DNA of 64,000 nt from Pyrinomonadaceae bacterium (GCA_028284415.1 JANQRU010000007.1:1-64000); one strand, 5' to 3'. Shown: positions 1 through 9,257, numbered from the stretch's first letter. Numbers and translations: made by a program. Notes: generated by a model from the sequence alone, not told the origin.

Positions 1-1
1 C

Positions 2-283
2 TCAAATTCAGCTGATGCAAATGCTGAGAAGAAAGATGGCGATGCTGAAAAGAAAGACGGTGACGCTGAGAAAAAAGATGGCGATGCTGAAAAGAAAGAT
101 GGCGACAAGAGTGCCATGGACAAAGTGAAAGAAGGTGCTGAAAAGATTGAAGAAGGTGTAAAAGAAGGTGCTGAAAAAGCTGAAAAGGAAGTCAAAGAAG
201 CAGGTAAAGAAACAATGAAAAAAGCTGGTGAAGAAATGAAAAAAGCCGGTGAAGAAATGAAAAAAGCTGCTGACAATAAGTAA
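2..283 (+). CDS. C-terminal part of a Lys/Glu/Ala-rich repetitive protein (5' truncated by window)
   Basis: The reading frame is open from the first base and ends at TAA 281-283; its start lies outside the window. The visible 93 residues are almost only Ala, Glu, Lys, Gly and Asp. Four exact or near-exact copies of AEKKDGD come first, then VKEGAEK-type repeats, then three copies of MKKAGEE-like heptads, ending in AADNK. The composition suggests a soluble, helical or disordered, highly charged tail, similar in feel to LEA-like or apolipophorin-like stress proteins. I do not recognise the family. An intrinsic terminator follows 17 bases after the stop, so this is the end of its transcript. Confidence 0.7.
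   Translation, partial: SNSADANAEKKDGDAEKKDGDAEKKDGDAEKKDGDKSAMDKVKEGAEKIEEGVKEGAEKAEKEVKEAGKETMKKAGEEMKKAGEEMKKAADNK
23..106 (+). repeat. 21-bp in-frame tandem repeat, four copies
   Basis: Four consecutive 21-base units (23-43, 44-64, 65-85, 86-106) each encode AEKKDGD and differ only at third codon positions. The unit length keeps frame, so copy-number change would lengthen or shorten the protein without breaking it. Confidence 0.85.
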
Positions 284-300
284 ATTTGACGGAGGTATGA

Positions 301-331
301 AAAATGCGTTGGCTATGTCAACGCATTTTTT
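301..331 (+). terminator. Intrinsic terminator
   Basis: An 11-bp perfect stem (AAAATGCGTTG at 301-311 with its complement at 319-329) has a 7-base loop and runs into a T-rich tail. It ends the transcript of the repetitive protein upstream. Confidence 0.85.
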
Positions 332-646
332 CTTTGCAATTTGAAATTTATCCCTTGAGACCGCAAAGATTGAACTACCACACTGAACATAATCTTCCCT
401 ATATTTCCAACTTTTCTAAATAATCAATAGTTGCTTGCCAATTCTCAGAAAGGCTTTTAAGAATTACTTTTTTTTGCTATATTTGAGGCATCAAATCCAC
501 ATTATGACACCTCGAAGCATTGCAAACTTGAAACCTGAATCAATGCGTCCCGAACTCTACGGTGGCGATTAATTATTTCTCTATTTTTTTGTGAAATTAG
601 AAGTCAAAACTTTTAACCCATAATTTTTTATAGGAGAAATAATAAA
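332..646. other. Intergenic region without a recognised gene
   Basis: No convincing ORF, tRNA or structured RNA was seen in these 315 bases. The last 20 bases hold a clear ribosome binding site (AGGAGA at about 632) for the aminotransferase at 647, so the region presumably also holds that gene's promoter; no good -35/-10 pair could be fixed. Confidence 0.5.
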
Positions 647-1993
647 ATGACACCAGAAAAAGATTTTCAAAGACCAGTAATAAAAACAGAACTTCCCGGA
701 CCAAAAGGGCGAGAAATCATCGCTGCTGATGAAAAATATGTAACCCCTAGCTACCCGCGTCCAGATTACAAATTAGTTGCCGAAAAAGGCTTTGGCGTTT
801 GGCTCGAAGATACTGACGGAAACGTATTTTTAGATTGCAATGCCGGAGTTGCCGTTTGTTCTACAGGACATTGCCATCCGCAAATAGTTGAGGCAATTAC
901 CGAACAAACACAAAAGTTAATGCATATGTGCGGAACGGACTTTTATTACGAACATATGCCCGCACTTGGTAAAAAGTTAAACGAAATTTGTCCAATTGAG
1001 GGCGATACAAAAACACACTTTGCAAACAGCGGTGCAGAAGCGATAGAAACAGCCTTAAAATTGGCTATGTATCACACCAAACGCCAAAAATTCATTTCAT
1101 TCTTCGGTTCATTTCACGGTAGAACACTTGGAGCTTTATCTTTGACATCTTCAAAAAGAGCACAACGTCTCGGTTTTGCCAGACAGGCTTTAGACGTTAC
1201 ACACGTCCCATATGCTTACTGCTATCGTTGTCCATTTAACAAAGGCAAATGCGATGATGGAACTTGCTGTATGGGAACAACTCAATGGATTGAAGATCGT
1301 CTATTTAAAACAACCTGCCCGCCCGAAGAAGTTGCCGGAATCGTAGTTGAAGCAGTTCAAGGCGAAGGCGGTTATGTTCCTGCTCCACCGGAAGTGTTGC
1401 AAGCAATTCGCAAAATCTGTGACAAGCACGGAATTATGATGATCGTTGACGAAGTTCAAAGTGGAATGGGAAGAACGGGCAAAATGTTTGCGATTGAACA
1501 TGCTGGAGTTTCACCGGATATTATGTGTTTGGCAAAAGGTATTGGCTCAGGTTTACCAATCGGTGCAACTGTTGCAAAAGCTGAAATTATGTCTTGGCAT
1601 AAAGGTGCTCACGCCTCAACATTTGGAGGAAACCCGGTATGTATCGCTTCAGCTTTAAAGACTATTGAATTGCTCGAAAATGGTTTAACAGATAATGCCG
1701 CTGAAGTCGGAAATTATTTGATGGATGGATTACGCAAACTTCAAGAAAAACATTCTTGTATTGGCGACGTCCGTGGGCATGGTTTAATGGTCGGAGTCGA
1801 ATTTGTTGGCGAAAATGGCGAACCACACGCAGAACTCCGCGACAAAATCGAAATGGCTTGCTTTAATAGAGGTCTCATCATTTTGGGGTGTGGAGAATCA
1901 ACAATTCGTTGGTCACCACCACTTATTTTAACAAAAGAAAATGTTGATGTAGCTTTAGAAATTTTCGATGAAGCAATTGCTGAATCTATGTAA
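647..1993 (+). CDS. Class III PLP-dependent aminotransferase (acetylornithine/ornithine/GABA aminotransferase family)
   Basis: The 448-residue protein has the full fold-type I, class III pattern: the N-terminal FLDCNAGVAV segment, HFANSGAEAIETALK around the phosphate-binding loop, FFGSFHGRT, the DEVQSGMGRTGKMFA block holding the PLP-ring Asp, and CLAKGIGSGLP with the Schiff-base Lys, followed by STFGGNPV. A Cys-rich insertion (YCYRCPFNKGKCDDGTCC, about residues 193-210) resembles the one in archaeal and thermophile members of this family, some of which act as ornithine/lysine aminotransferases or amino-acid racemases. The substrate therefore cannot be fixed. It stands alone between two terminators, with a good AGGAGA ribosome binding site, and seems to be monocistronic and cytoplasmic. 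Confidence 0.9.
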   Translation: MTPEKDFQRPVIKTELPGPKGREIIAADEKYVTPSYPRPDYKLVAEKGFGVWLEDTDGNVFLDCNAGVAVCSTGHCHPQIVEAITEQTQKLMHMCGTDFYYEHMPALGKKLNEICPIEGDTKTHFANSGAEAIETALKLAMYHTKRQKFISFFGSFHGRTLGALSLTSSKRAQRLGFARQALDVTHVPYAYCYRCPFNKGKCDDGTCCMGTTQWIEDRLFKTTCPPEEVAGIVVEAVQGEGGYVPAPPEVLQAIRKICDKHGIMMIVDEVQSGMGRTGKMFAIEHAGVSPDIMCLAKGIGSGLPIGATVAKAEIMSWHKGAHASTFGGNPVCIASALKTIELLENGLTDNAAEVGNYLMDGLRKLQEKHSCIGDVRGHGLMVGVEFVGENGEPHAELRDKIEMACFNRGLIILGCGESTIRWSPPLILTKENVDVALEIFDEAIAESM

Positions 1994-2013
1994 GGTTTAA
2001 TTTTTTTCTTGTT

Positions 2014-2043
2014 AAAGCCATTGCGTCTGACGTGATGGCTTTT
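2014..2043. terminator. Bidirectional terminator between convergent genes
   Basis: An 8-9 bp stem (AAAGCCAT at 2014 pairing with ATGGCTTT at 2035) is followed by Ts on the plus strand; the minus strand also has T-rich sequence. It sits between the convergent aminotransferase and MFS genes and just overlaps the MFS stop codon. Confidence 0.7.
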
Positions 2044-3290
2044 TATTTTTCAATATTTTTAATTTTCGGGATGAAAACCATCACAAATATAACCGAAATG
2101 ATATGCATTATTGAAACAATTGCAAAAACAGGTGTGTAAGAGATATTTGTAATTAAATAGCCGATAAGTGGTGCGAAAGCCATCCCACCAAAACTTCCAG
2201 CCATACCTGACAAGCCCCAGACGCTTGCTACACTTTTTGATGAAAACAAATCACTGGGGACTGTAAATAGAGATGCCTGTTTGAATTGTATAAAAAACAA
2301 GGCTAAACATATCAAACCAAGGGCAAGATAAGCCGAACCAACATAGATTGCCGGAAATGCAGTACAGACACCGATTGCACCAATCCACATAACGATTTTA
2401 CGTGAAGCATCTAATGAATAGCCTCGTTCGATTAATTTGCCGCTTAACCACCCACCTGAGACACTTCCAATATCAGCAGCAAGAAATGGCATCCATGCAA
2501 ATAAACCTATCTGTAATAAATCAAATCCGCGAATGTCTGTTAGGTACTTTGGCAAGAAAAACACGAAAAAATAAAATGCCCCATCAGCAATAAAACGTGC
2601 GAGCATTAATCCCCAAACTTCTTTGTAACGGAAAAACCCAAACCAAGATGTTGAAGCTTCTACTTCATCGGTTTCTCTGCCTCTGACAATATAATTAAGT
2701 TCTTCTTTTTCTAAATACTTGTTTGTTTCTGGCTCACTGTAAAAAATCTGCCAGAGCAAAAACCATAAAAAACCTAAAGCCCCTGTAACCACAAAAGACA
2801 TACGCCAGCCGACGCTATATATCAAAAATGCAACTATTGGCGGAGCGAGTATTGCACCAAGTCCGGGACCAGCAGTTAAAATTCCAAATGCTTTTGATCT
2901 TTCATTCTTGGGAAACCATTTTGAAATGACCTTTGAAGCGGCTGGGAAATTTCCTGCTTCGCCGATTCCGAGCAAGAAACGATAAATCGAAAGGCTAACC
3001 ATTCCAGTCCCCAAAGCATGAAGCATATTGGCAATTGACCAAAAAATTACTGAAAATGAAAAACCTTTTTTCGCTCCGATTTTGTCAATGACTTTGCCCA
3101 TCAAAGCCTGCATCACTGCATAGGAGAGCAAAAACCAGAAAACAATCCAGGAATAATCCTGTGCGGTCAAGCCAAACTCTTTACTGATGGCATTTTCAGC
3201 AATTGAAAGAGCTTGTCGGTCAATATAATTTATCGTTGTCGCAAGTAAGATTAAACCTGCAATAATCCAACGAAACTTTGGAATTTTCAT
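2043..3290 (-). CDS. MFS transporter, ACS/hexuronate (ExuT-like) family
   Basis: This 415-residue polytopic protein has about 12 hydrophobic segments. It carries the anion:cation symporter signature after TM4, GEAGNFPAASKVISKWFP followed by NERSKAFGI, and the YIDRQALS motif at the end of TM1, both typical of hexuronate, glucarate and phthalate type permeases. Substrate is therefore likely an organic anion such as a sugar acid. Its ATG overlaps the stop of the upstream secreted protein in an ATGA arrangement (3287-3290), so the two are translationally coupled. It should act in the inner membrane, importing with protons. Confidence 0.88.
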   Translation of the reverse strand: MKIPKFRWIIAGLILLATTINYIDRQALSIAENAISKEFGLTAQDYSWIVFWFLLSYAVMQALMGKVIDKIGAKKGFSFSVIFWSIANMLHALGTGMVSLSIYRFLLGIGEAGNFPAASKVISKWFPKNERSKAFGILTAGPGLGAILAPPIVAFLIYSVGWRMSFVVTGALGFLWFLLWQIFYSEPETNKYLEKEELNYIVRGRETDEVEASTSWFGFFRYKEVWGLMLARFIADGAFYFFVFFLPKYLTDIRGFDLLQIGLFAWMPFLAADIGSVSGGWLSGKLIERGYSLDASRKIVMWIGAIGVCTAFPAIYVGSAYLALGLICLALFFIQFKQASLFTVPSDLFSSKSVASVWGLSGMAGSFGGMAFAPLIGYLITNISYTPVFAIVSIMHIISVIFVMVFIPKIKNIEK

Positions 3291-4030
3291 TTACTTTTCA
3301 TTACAAATACTTCGTCAGAAATTGGCTCGTTCACCTTAAACTTTGTCCAAAAAACGTGGGCAGTTTTTACGCCTTCATTAAAAATACGCAAACTTCCCGG
3401 TTGGATAAATTTTGGCTTTTTGTGCCACTTAAAATCGTCGTAGATGCGCTCATGGAAACCGAGTGGTGTTGCAAAACCTGCATAGCGTATGTGAAATTTC
3501 TTTTTATCAATTCCGAAAATTGTTTCTTTCTTTTTCGGGTCGATGATTTTTACAAAATAGCAAGGAAAACCATCAACCCTGTCATCAGGCAGACGCAAAA
3601 CTTTAAAGCCTTTGTCCAAAGCAAAACGGAAAATCGAAAAGCCGAAATTATTTCCCCAGCGTAGAGTTTCTTTATTCTTTTCAGCTACTTCTCCTAATTC
3701 TTGAAATGTATTCTTCCCGTCAAATGCAATCCTAAAAAAGACTTTTTTATCCTGCATTGCGTCAAAACGCACCTTTCCATTCGCTTGTCGGGCGTTGTCA
3801 TTTGACTCAGGAAAAACCCGCCAAAGTTTATAACCATTGAGTTTATGTTCTTCTCCATTCCAGAAAAGTGTTGCATTCCCGGAAAGTTGTAAAGTCTTTG
3901 GTCGCTTCCAACTTTCTCCGCCTGATGATTCAATCGTTTTTTCGACGATCTCAGTTCCTGTCAAACCATACGAATATGCACTTATTTGAAATAGAATTAG
4001 ACACAATAAAATTAAATATACAACTCTCAT
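3287..4030 (-). CDS. Secreted LolA-like outer-membrane lipoprotein-sorting type protein
   Basis: The 247-residue product begins with a Sec signal peptide (hydrophobic residues 4-20, probable cleavage near SAYSYG). The mature part starts EIVEKTIESSGGESW and continues as beta-rich sequence with KIIDPKKKETIFGIDKKKF and a C-terminal WTKFKVNEPISDEVF, a pattern common in periplasmic LolA/LppX-fold proteins of unknown substrate. It is the first gene of a two-gene unit; its TGA overlaps the ATG of the MFS transporter by four bases. It may bind a lipid or a hydrophobic part of whatever the transporter takes up; this last point is guesswork. Confidence 0.65.
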   Translation of the reverse strand: MRVVYLILLCLILFQISAYSYGLTGTEIVEKTIESSGGESWKRPKTLQLSGNATLFWNGEEHKLNGYKLWRVFPESNDNARQANGKVRFDAMQDKKVFFRIAFDGKNTFQELGEVAEKNKETLRWGNNFGFSIFRFALDKGFKVLRLPDDRVDGFPCYFVKIIDPKKKETIFGIDKKKFHIRYAGFATPLGFHERIYDDFKWHKKPKFIQPGSLRIFNEGVKTAHVFWTKFKVNEPISDEVFVMKSK

Positions 4031-4180
4031 AGATGCTCCGAATTATGTTTATTTGTATTATATATATAACCTTTTAGAAGTCTATTATGCACAACAAATC
4101 AAATAAATAAGAATTTTTGTCATTTTCTCGTTAATAAATACGCATATGTTAATAAGAATTTTTTTGAAGGAGAAATAATA

Positions 4181-4567
4181 ATGGCAGAAGCAATACCGAT
4201 TGTAGTTTACAATTTAGGAAAACATACAAATAGTCAGGCTAATAGCCCATTTTTAATGATTTGTATTATCAGAAATGGTGATTTTAATAATCAACAAACA
4301 ATAACAATTGCGAATTCACATCAAAAAATAATCGTACAAGAAGGTGACAGAATTATTTGCGTAAAGGGTGCGGGTTTTTTCCACGTAAAACCCGGAACTG
4401 GTGCAACCGGATTTCGTTTAAAAGAACAAACAACTCCTGTAAGAGATGGAATCAGAACTGATGAGATAACAATTACAAAAGAAACCACAAAAATAGTTAC
4501 TAGGGGTTCTGTTCACATTTCCGAAGATATAGGTAATCCAAACAAAGGTGGGTGGAGAACACGGTAG
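4181..4567 (+). CDS. Small beta-rich hypothetical protein
   Basis: I do not recognise this 128-residue protein. It has no signal peptide or membrane segment. The sequence alternates short hydrophobic strands with polar turns (TITIANSHQKIIVQEGD, KGAGFFHVKPG, KIVTRGSVHI), which suggests a small beta-sandwich or jelly-roll. A good ribosome binding site (GGAGAA) stands 9 bases before the ATG, and the region upstream is very AT-rich. It lies downstream of the divergent LolA-like gene and converges on the kinase gene. Coding status rests on the strong start signals and continuous frame. Confidence 0.6.
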   Translation: MAEAIPIVVYNLGKHTNSQANSPFLMICIIRNGDFNNQQTITIANSHQKIIVQEGDRIICVKGAGFFHVKPGTGATGFRLKEQTTPVRDGIRTDEITITKETTKIVTRGSVHISEDIGNPNKGGWRTR

Positions 4568-4638
4568 CATTTTCCTATCTTCCACATACAAATATTTTCT
4601 ATTTTATTGAGAAAAGAGTTTATGACTTGGTTTGCTTG

Positions 4639-7236
4639 TTATTTTATTTTTTCGAGCTCTTGACGAACTTCCTTTACGGATGGATGTTCTTCCCCATGAA
4701 TTTCAACATATGATTTCAGTGCCGAGTCTAGATATTTTTCAGCTTCTTCAAATTTTTGTTGAGCGATTAGATTACTTCCAAGAGAAACTTTCACAAGAGC
4801 AATGTCATTGTGCGGTTCATTATAGATTTTTGATAAATATTTAAGAGCTTTGCGAAGTTCTCGTTCACTCTCAATATATTTTTCTTGGGTTGTATAAATT
4901 TTGCCAAGCATTATCTCGGTATAAGCGTTATAAACATGTCCATCGGGAAATAATTCCCTCTGAACTATCAGATTTTCTTTGAGTATTTTTTCACTTTCTT
5001 CAAGTTTTCCTTGTTCAAAATATATTTGCCCAAGACGAAATTTGGCGTTGGTCGAGAAAAAATCTTTTTCGCCAACTGTCTTTTTATATACTTCATATCC
5101 TTTGATAAGGTTTTCTTCAGCAAATTCGTACTTTTTTAATCCTTTGTAACAAGCACCTATCATTACTAATAATTGTCCGCCCTCAAAACTTTCACCATTT
5201 CCCTGAACTTTCATTAGCTCTAAAGCCTCTTTATATTTTTCTAATGCCTCTTGATACTTGCCCTGAAAATGAAAAACATTGGCTTTAGTCCCCATAACAA
5301 TAGGAATTACAAACTTGTTTTTACCAGTTAAGTTTTCGGCTACTTCCATACTTTCACGATTTAATTTTTCAGCTTTAGAAATATCCCCCTGTAAACCATA
5401 GATGTTACTCAGATAAGCAAGTGCCATTGCTAAAAATTTACGATTCTCATCTGTTTCATCAAAACTTTTACGATGATAATTAACCGCTTCTAAGTAATTT
5501 TTTTCAGCCTCTTTAAACTTACTTCTCAAAAACAAGCTTTCGCCAATAATTACTCTTGCTTGCATGGATTTTGGATTATCTGTCCCATATATCTGGTTGA
5601 ATTTCTTCAATGCCTTTTCGAGAACTTCTTGTGAGCTTTCATATTTCCCCTGTCCCATGTAGGTTTTTCCGATGGTCAGCAATATTTCTGCTTGTACTTC
5701 AGGTTCATTAGCAAGTTCTGTATCTATTGTCTTTAAGGATTCATCAAGAGCATCAACTATTTTTGCATTACGATCTCGTTTAGGATTTGATGAAAGCCAA
5801 TGAGGATTGGAAAAATTCAAAACATTTTGCAAAAAAGCATTAATTTTTTGAGCTTTTTCTGCTTCCTCTCTTGCGATTCTGGCTTGCCAGAGTGTGGTAA
5901 TTATGCCAGCAACTACTGCAACCAAAATTAGCCCCCCTGCAATTACACCAACTTTATTTCGCTTGATAAATTTAGATGCTCGGTAACTAAATGTTGCAGG
6001 TCTGGCTATTACGGGCATTCCATCAAGGTGTCGCCAAATATCTGCTGAAAATTGTTCAACAGTCCCGTATCTTCTATCGGGTTCTTTTCTGATTGACTTG
6101 AGGATAATGTTATCAATATCTCCAACCAATTTTTTTGGATTAGTTACCGAAAACTGAGGTTTTGTATTTTTGATCAATTTTTGGGTGGCATCTTCGCCTA
6201 ACGGAACTGTTTTTGGCTCATCTGTTTCAGTAACTTTATATTCTTGATATTTTTCGTTTTCAGGAATTGAAATATCTGATGTCTGTGCTTTTATTAAAAC
6301 ATCGCTAGGTCTATCGGGTTCATTTTCGAGGATCGCCTTGAAGATATTTCCGCTTTTGGCGAATTCATCATCATATGGCTTTTGCCCTGTCAACAACTCA
6401 AACAAAATTATCCCTAAGCTGTAAATATCCGTGGAGGTTGTAACACTTTCGCCTTTGATTTGCTCAGGGCTGGCATATTCCGGTGTCATCACGCCGAGTT
6501 TTGTAACTGTCTGAGCTTCCTTTATGTCGCTACCCAACATTTTTGAAATTCCAAAATCGAGAAGCTTTGGTTCACCGTTTTCAGAAACGATTATATTTGA
6601 AGGTTTGAGGTCTCTATGAATAATCAAGTTTCTGTGGGCAAAAGCAACCGCTTCACAAACCTTGTTAAAAAGCTTGAGCCGATCTTCTACTGATAATCCA
6701 TTAACATGACAATAATTATCAATAGTTTTTCCTTGAATGTATTCCATAACAATATACGGAATATCATCCTCAGTTGTACCGGCATCAATTAATCTTGCAA
6801 TGTTTGGATGAACTAGATTTGCTTGTATTTCTTTTTCGTGTTTGAATCTTTTACGAATTTCAGAGGTATTAAATTCGCGGCGGAGCATTTTTATCGCTAC
6901 TTTCTGATCAAACTCACCATCTGTTCTTTCAGCAAGGTAAACTGCTCCCATTCCGCCAGTACCCAATTCTTTGAGAATTTGATATGAACCTATTGTTTTC
7001 CCGTTTAAACCTTTATTAATATCTTCATCATCGTTATAGAAATCTCTGGTAAGGGAAGCAGCTGACACATTCATCATATCTTCAGCTTCATTTTCTATAC
7101 TTAATAATGCAGAAACTTCCTGCTTGATATCTTCAGTAAGATCTAAATTCTTGAGAAAATCCGATCTTTCTGCGACAGGTAATTCGAGCACATCCTGCAA
7201 TATATTTTTTACTTTTTTCCAATCTTTGGATTGCAT
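4639..7236 (-). CDS. Membrane Ser/Thr protein kinase with C-terminal TPR domain
   Basis: The 865-residue protein has a Hanks-type kinase domain at about residues 80-415: glycine loop LGTGGMGAVYLAE, catalytic Lys116 in VAIKML, HRDLKPSN with Asp209, DFG at 227-229, and TPEYASPEQ in the activation segment. The C-lobe carries an acidic insertion of about 60 residues after the DRPSDV segment. A single transmembrane helix (near residues 432-450, VGVIAGGLILVAVVAGI) leads to about 10 tetratricopeptide-like repeats up to the C terminus, which would be extracytoplasmic. The first 75 residues form a short helical domain common in Acidobacterial and Planctomycete kinases. It is 65 bases downstream of the ECF sigma factor gene on the same strand, so the kinase very likely controls that sigma factor's activity. 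Confidence 0.93.
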   Translation of the reverse strand: MQSKDWKKVKNILQDVLELPVAERSDFLKNLDLTEDIKQEVSALLSIENEAEDMMNVSAASLTRDFYNDDEDINKGLNGKTIGSYQILKELGTGGMGAVYLAERTDGEFDQKVAIKMLRREFNTSEIRKRFKHEKEIQANLVHPNIARLIDAGTTEDDIPYIVMEYIQGKTIDNYCHVNGLSVEDRLKLFNKVCEAVAFAHRNLIIHRDLKPSNIIVSENGEPKLLDFGISKMLGSDIKEAQTVTKLGVMTPEYASPEQIKGESVTTSTDIYSLGIILFELLTGQKPYDDEFAKSGNIFKAILENEPDRPSDVLIKAQTSDISIPENEKYQEYKVTETDEPKTVPLGEDATQKLIKNTKPQFSVTNPKKLVGDIDNIILKSIRKEPDRRYGTVEQFSADIWRHLDGMPVIARPATFSYRASKFIKRNKVGVIAGGLILVAVVAGIITTLWQARIAREEAEKAQKINAFLQNVLNFSNPHWLSSNPKRDRNAKIVDALDESLKTIDTELANEPEVQAEILLTIGKTYMGQGKYESSQEVLEKALKKFNQIYGTDNPKSMQARVIIGESLFLRSKFKEAEKNYLEAVNYHRKSFDETDENRKFLAMALAYLSNIYGLQGDISKAEKLNRESMEVAENLTGKNKFVIPIVMGTKANVFHFQGKYQEALEKYKEALELMKVQGNGESFEGGQLLVMIGACYKGLKKYEFAEENLIKGYEVYKKTVGEKDFFSTNAKFRLGQIYFEQGKLEESEKILKENLIVQRELFPDGHVYNAYTEIMLGKIYTTQEKYIESERELRKALKYLSKIYNEPHNDIALVKVSLGSNLIAQQKFEEAEKYLDSALKSYVEIHGEEHPSVKEVRQELEKIK

Positions 7237-7301
7237 ACTTTTGAATTAATAAAAGGATTTTGTAGTGTATGCGGAAAAATTTGACAAACTAAGCCAAAAA
7301 A

Positions 7302-7868
7302 TTATTTGTGCAATTCACGATATAACCAGATTTTTGCGGAGTGCCATTCTCTTCCAACTGTTCTTTCTGAAATATCCAATGCTTCAGCTATATCTTTATT
7401 GCTAAGACCACCAAAAAATCTCATTTCAACTATTTTAGCCTGTCTTTCATCCATTTTCTCAAGATTCTCCAATGCCTCGTGTAAATCAACTATTGATGCT
7501 GCACGCTGTTCAATAGAAACTTGAATATCATCCAATGAAAAAAGAATGGGTTTATTCCCACGCTTCGCAGTTGATTTAGCTCTTGCGTGATCCACTAAGA
7601 TTTGTCTCATCAGCCTTGATGCTATTCCAAAAAAATGTTGACGATTTTTCCAATCTACACCCGATTGCTTAGAAAGCCGTAAAAATGCCTCATGAACCAA
7701 AGCGGTTGGTTGCAGCGTATGATTTCCACGCTCTCTGGACATAAAAATTCTTGCTTGTCTTTTTAACTCATCATAAACATAGGGCAGAAGCCGATCCTTG
7801 GCATCATCTTTACCATCATTCCAATCATCCAAGATTTTAGTTATCTCATTTTTGCTTGGGGTATTCAT
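7302..7868 (-). CDS. ECF-family RNA polymerase sigma factor (TIGR02999 type), kinase-associated
   Basis: The protein is about 188 residues when started at the ATG at 7868 (a TTG codon lies just before it). Region 2 includes YDELKRQARIFMSRERGNH and HEAFLRLSK followed by HFFGIASRLMRQILVDHAR; region 4 includes DERQAKIVEMRFF and the helix-turn-helix LSNKDIAEALDISERTV. This is the sigma-70-like subgroup that in Acidobacteria and Planctomycetes is encoded beside TPR kinases instead of an anti-sigma factor. The related sigma/kinase pair EcfP/PknT of Vibrio shows that phosphorylation can activate such factors. There is no anti-sigma gene next to it here, which fits kinase control. Confidence 0.93.
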   Translation of the reverse strand: MNTPSKNEITKILDDWNDGKDDAKDRLLPYVYDELKRQARIFMSRERGNHTLQPTALVHEAFLRLSKQSGVDWKNRQHFFGIASRLMRQILVDHARAKSTAKRGNKPILFSLDDIQVSIEQRAASIVDLHEALENLEKMDERQAKIVEMRFFGGLSNKDIAEALDISERTVGREWHSAKIWLYRELHK

Positions 7869-8161
7869 CAAATATGTTGTTTTTTTATCAGATAGGGTTA
7901 ATTATCTATGTATCCTTCTTATATTTTATATTGTGTAAATATATTAAATTTAAAGACATAAATCATTAGTATTTGTTTTAATAATATATCTCTCCTCAAA
8001 TTACAAAAAATATTATATCGAAAAATTGATAAGAATTATTTTCTATAGATCTACACACCACCGTACTTTTTGATTATATTTTTATGTTTTTTTTAAATGT
8101 CCAATCTATCAACCTACTCACGCCTAAATAACTGAAAAGATTAATTTGGGAGTAAGATACT
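7869..8161. other. Very AT-rich divergent intergenic region
   Basis: These 293 bases separate the divergent ECF sigma gene and the 335-residue hypothetical gene. They are markedly AT-rich, with no ORF of note. They should carry promoters for both genes; a GGGAG ribosome binding site for the plus-strand gene ends at 8152. Confidence 0.5.
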
Positions 8162-9169
8162 ATGCAAGTATATAAATTAAAAGATAGATATGAACAATCT
8201 TATTTATTTAATTGGGATAATGTCCATCAAGTTTGTTGGGCATGGGAGAAAAATGCAGGCTTAGCTAATTATTTAGTAACTGAGCAAAAAACATCAGGCG
8301 GTAGTATTTATTTCTTAAATCCAAACACAAGGTGGATATTTAATCGATACAATAATAACTTCACCTCACAAACCAAAATTGTTGAAAATTTATTCAAAAA
8401 TGAGGGAGGTGAACATGCAATAAATAAATTGGTAGCCTTACGCAATCAGACAAAGAGATTTCAAAGCATATATTTCGATAAATTGAAACATATTAACAAG
8501 CAAAATGCTCACTCTCTTAGGAAAATGAACAACTGGGTAGTTGGAGCAAAATTTCTTAGAAACACTGGAGCGACAGTTGTTTGTATCGGATCATCTGTAA
8601 TTACTATGCCAGCAACTGTCGCTGCTGGTTTATTAGCTACCGGATCTGCTGTTAAATCTTACGCCAAATTCACAGATACTGGTAAAGTTGGGGCTGCAGG
8701 TGTGGAGTTTGTCTGTGAAATGGGAGTTGGACTATTAGGAGTAGGCGGTCAAACCTTATCAAAAGCTCAGCAAGTTTGTGTTATTTTATTTGCTAAAATG
8801 CCTGCAGAAGCCGCAAAATGTGCGGCAAGTGGTGATAGTCTTAAAGAAACTGCGGTTGCAACGCTTGTAACCGGTGCAATGTCATTTGCCAGTGATGATA
8901 TTCATAAATTATTAAAGAAAATTGTCATACCATCTTTCTTCAAAGAAAAATTCAATCCTACAACACTAAAAGAATCCGCAGAACTAGCTCATAACTTTAT
9001 TGAAAATAAAATTGAAGATGCTTTGAAAGATGACGCAAAATCTTACATATCGGGTAAAGGGACTAATAAAAAAATCAAATTTGATGCACTCAAATCTGCA
9101 CATATTAATCAAGTGCCAAGTTCATCACATCACGAATTCATAAGAAAGTACTGCATAACTAAAGTGTAA
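8162..9169 (+). CDS. Hypothetical protein with Ala/Gly-rich hydrophobic core region
   Basis: I do not recognise this 335-residue protein. Residues 1-125 are polar and aromatic-rich (FNWDNVHQVCWAWEKN near the start), and start without a signal peptide. Residues about 127-225 form an almost uninterrupted Ala/Gly/Val-rich stretch (TGATVVCIGSSVITMPATVA, GLLATGSAVKSY, GVGLLGVGGQ), with small residues spaced as in glycine-zipper membrane or pore regions. The rest is charged and helical. The layout of soluble ends around a long small-residue hydrophobic centre resembles membrane-inserting effectors or colicin-like proteins, but no motif proves it. It is monocistronic, divergent from the ECF sigma factor, has a good GGGAG site, and ends at a hairpin. 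Confidence 0.6.
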   Translation: MQVYKLKDRYEQSYLFNWDNVHQVCWAWEKNAGLANYLVTEQKTSGGSIYFLNPNTRWIFNRYNNNFTSQTKIVENLFKNEGGEHAINKLVALRNQTKRFQSIYFDKLKHINKQNAHSLRKMNNWVVGAKFLRNTGATVVCIGSSVITMPATVAAGLLATGSAVKSYAKFTDTGKVGAAGVEFVCEMGVGLLGVGGQTLSKAQQVCVILFAKMPAEAAKCAASGDSLKETAVATLVTGAMSFASDDIHKLLKKIVIPSFFKEKFNPTTLKESAELAHNFIENKIEDALKDDAKSYISGKGTNKKIKFDALKSAHINQVPSSSHHEFIRKYCITKV

Positions 9170-9199
9170 TCAATATTATAAAAACTTATCTTAACGCTG

Positions 9200-9239
9200 A
9201 AACCGCCCCAAAACCATAGAATGGATAGGAGGGCGGTTT
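9200..9239. terminator. Hairpin between convergent genes, probable bidirectional terminator
   Basis: A 9-bp perfect GC-rich stem (AAACCGCCC at 9200 with GGGCGGTTT at 9231) has a 22-base loop. It lies between the convergent 335-residue gene and etfA. The T-tracts are short, so termination strength is uncertain. Confidence 0.6.
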
Positions 9240-9257
9240 ATTATGATAGAACTATTT

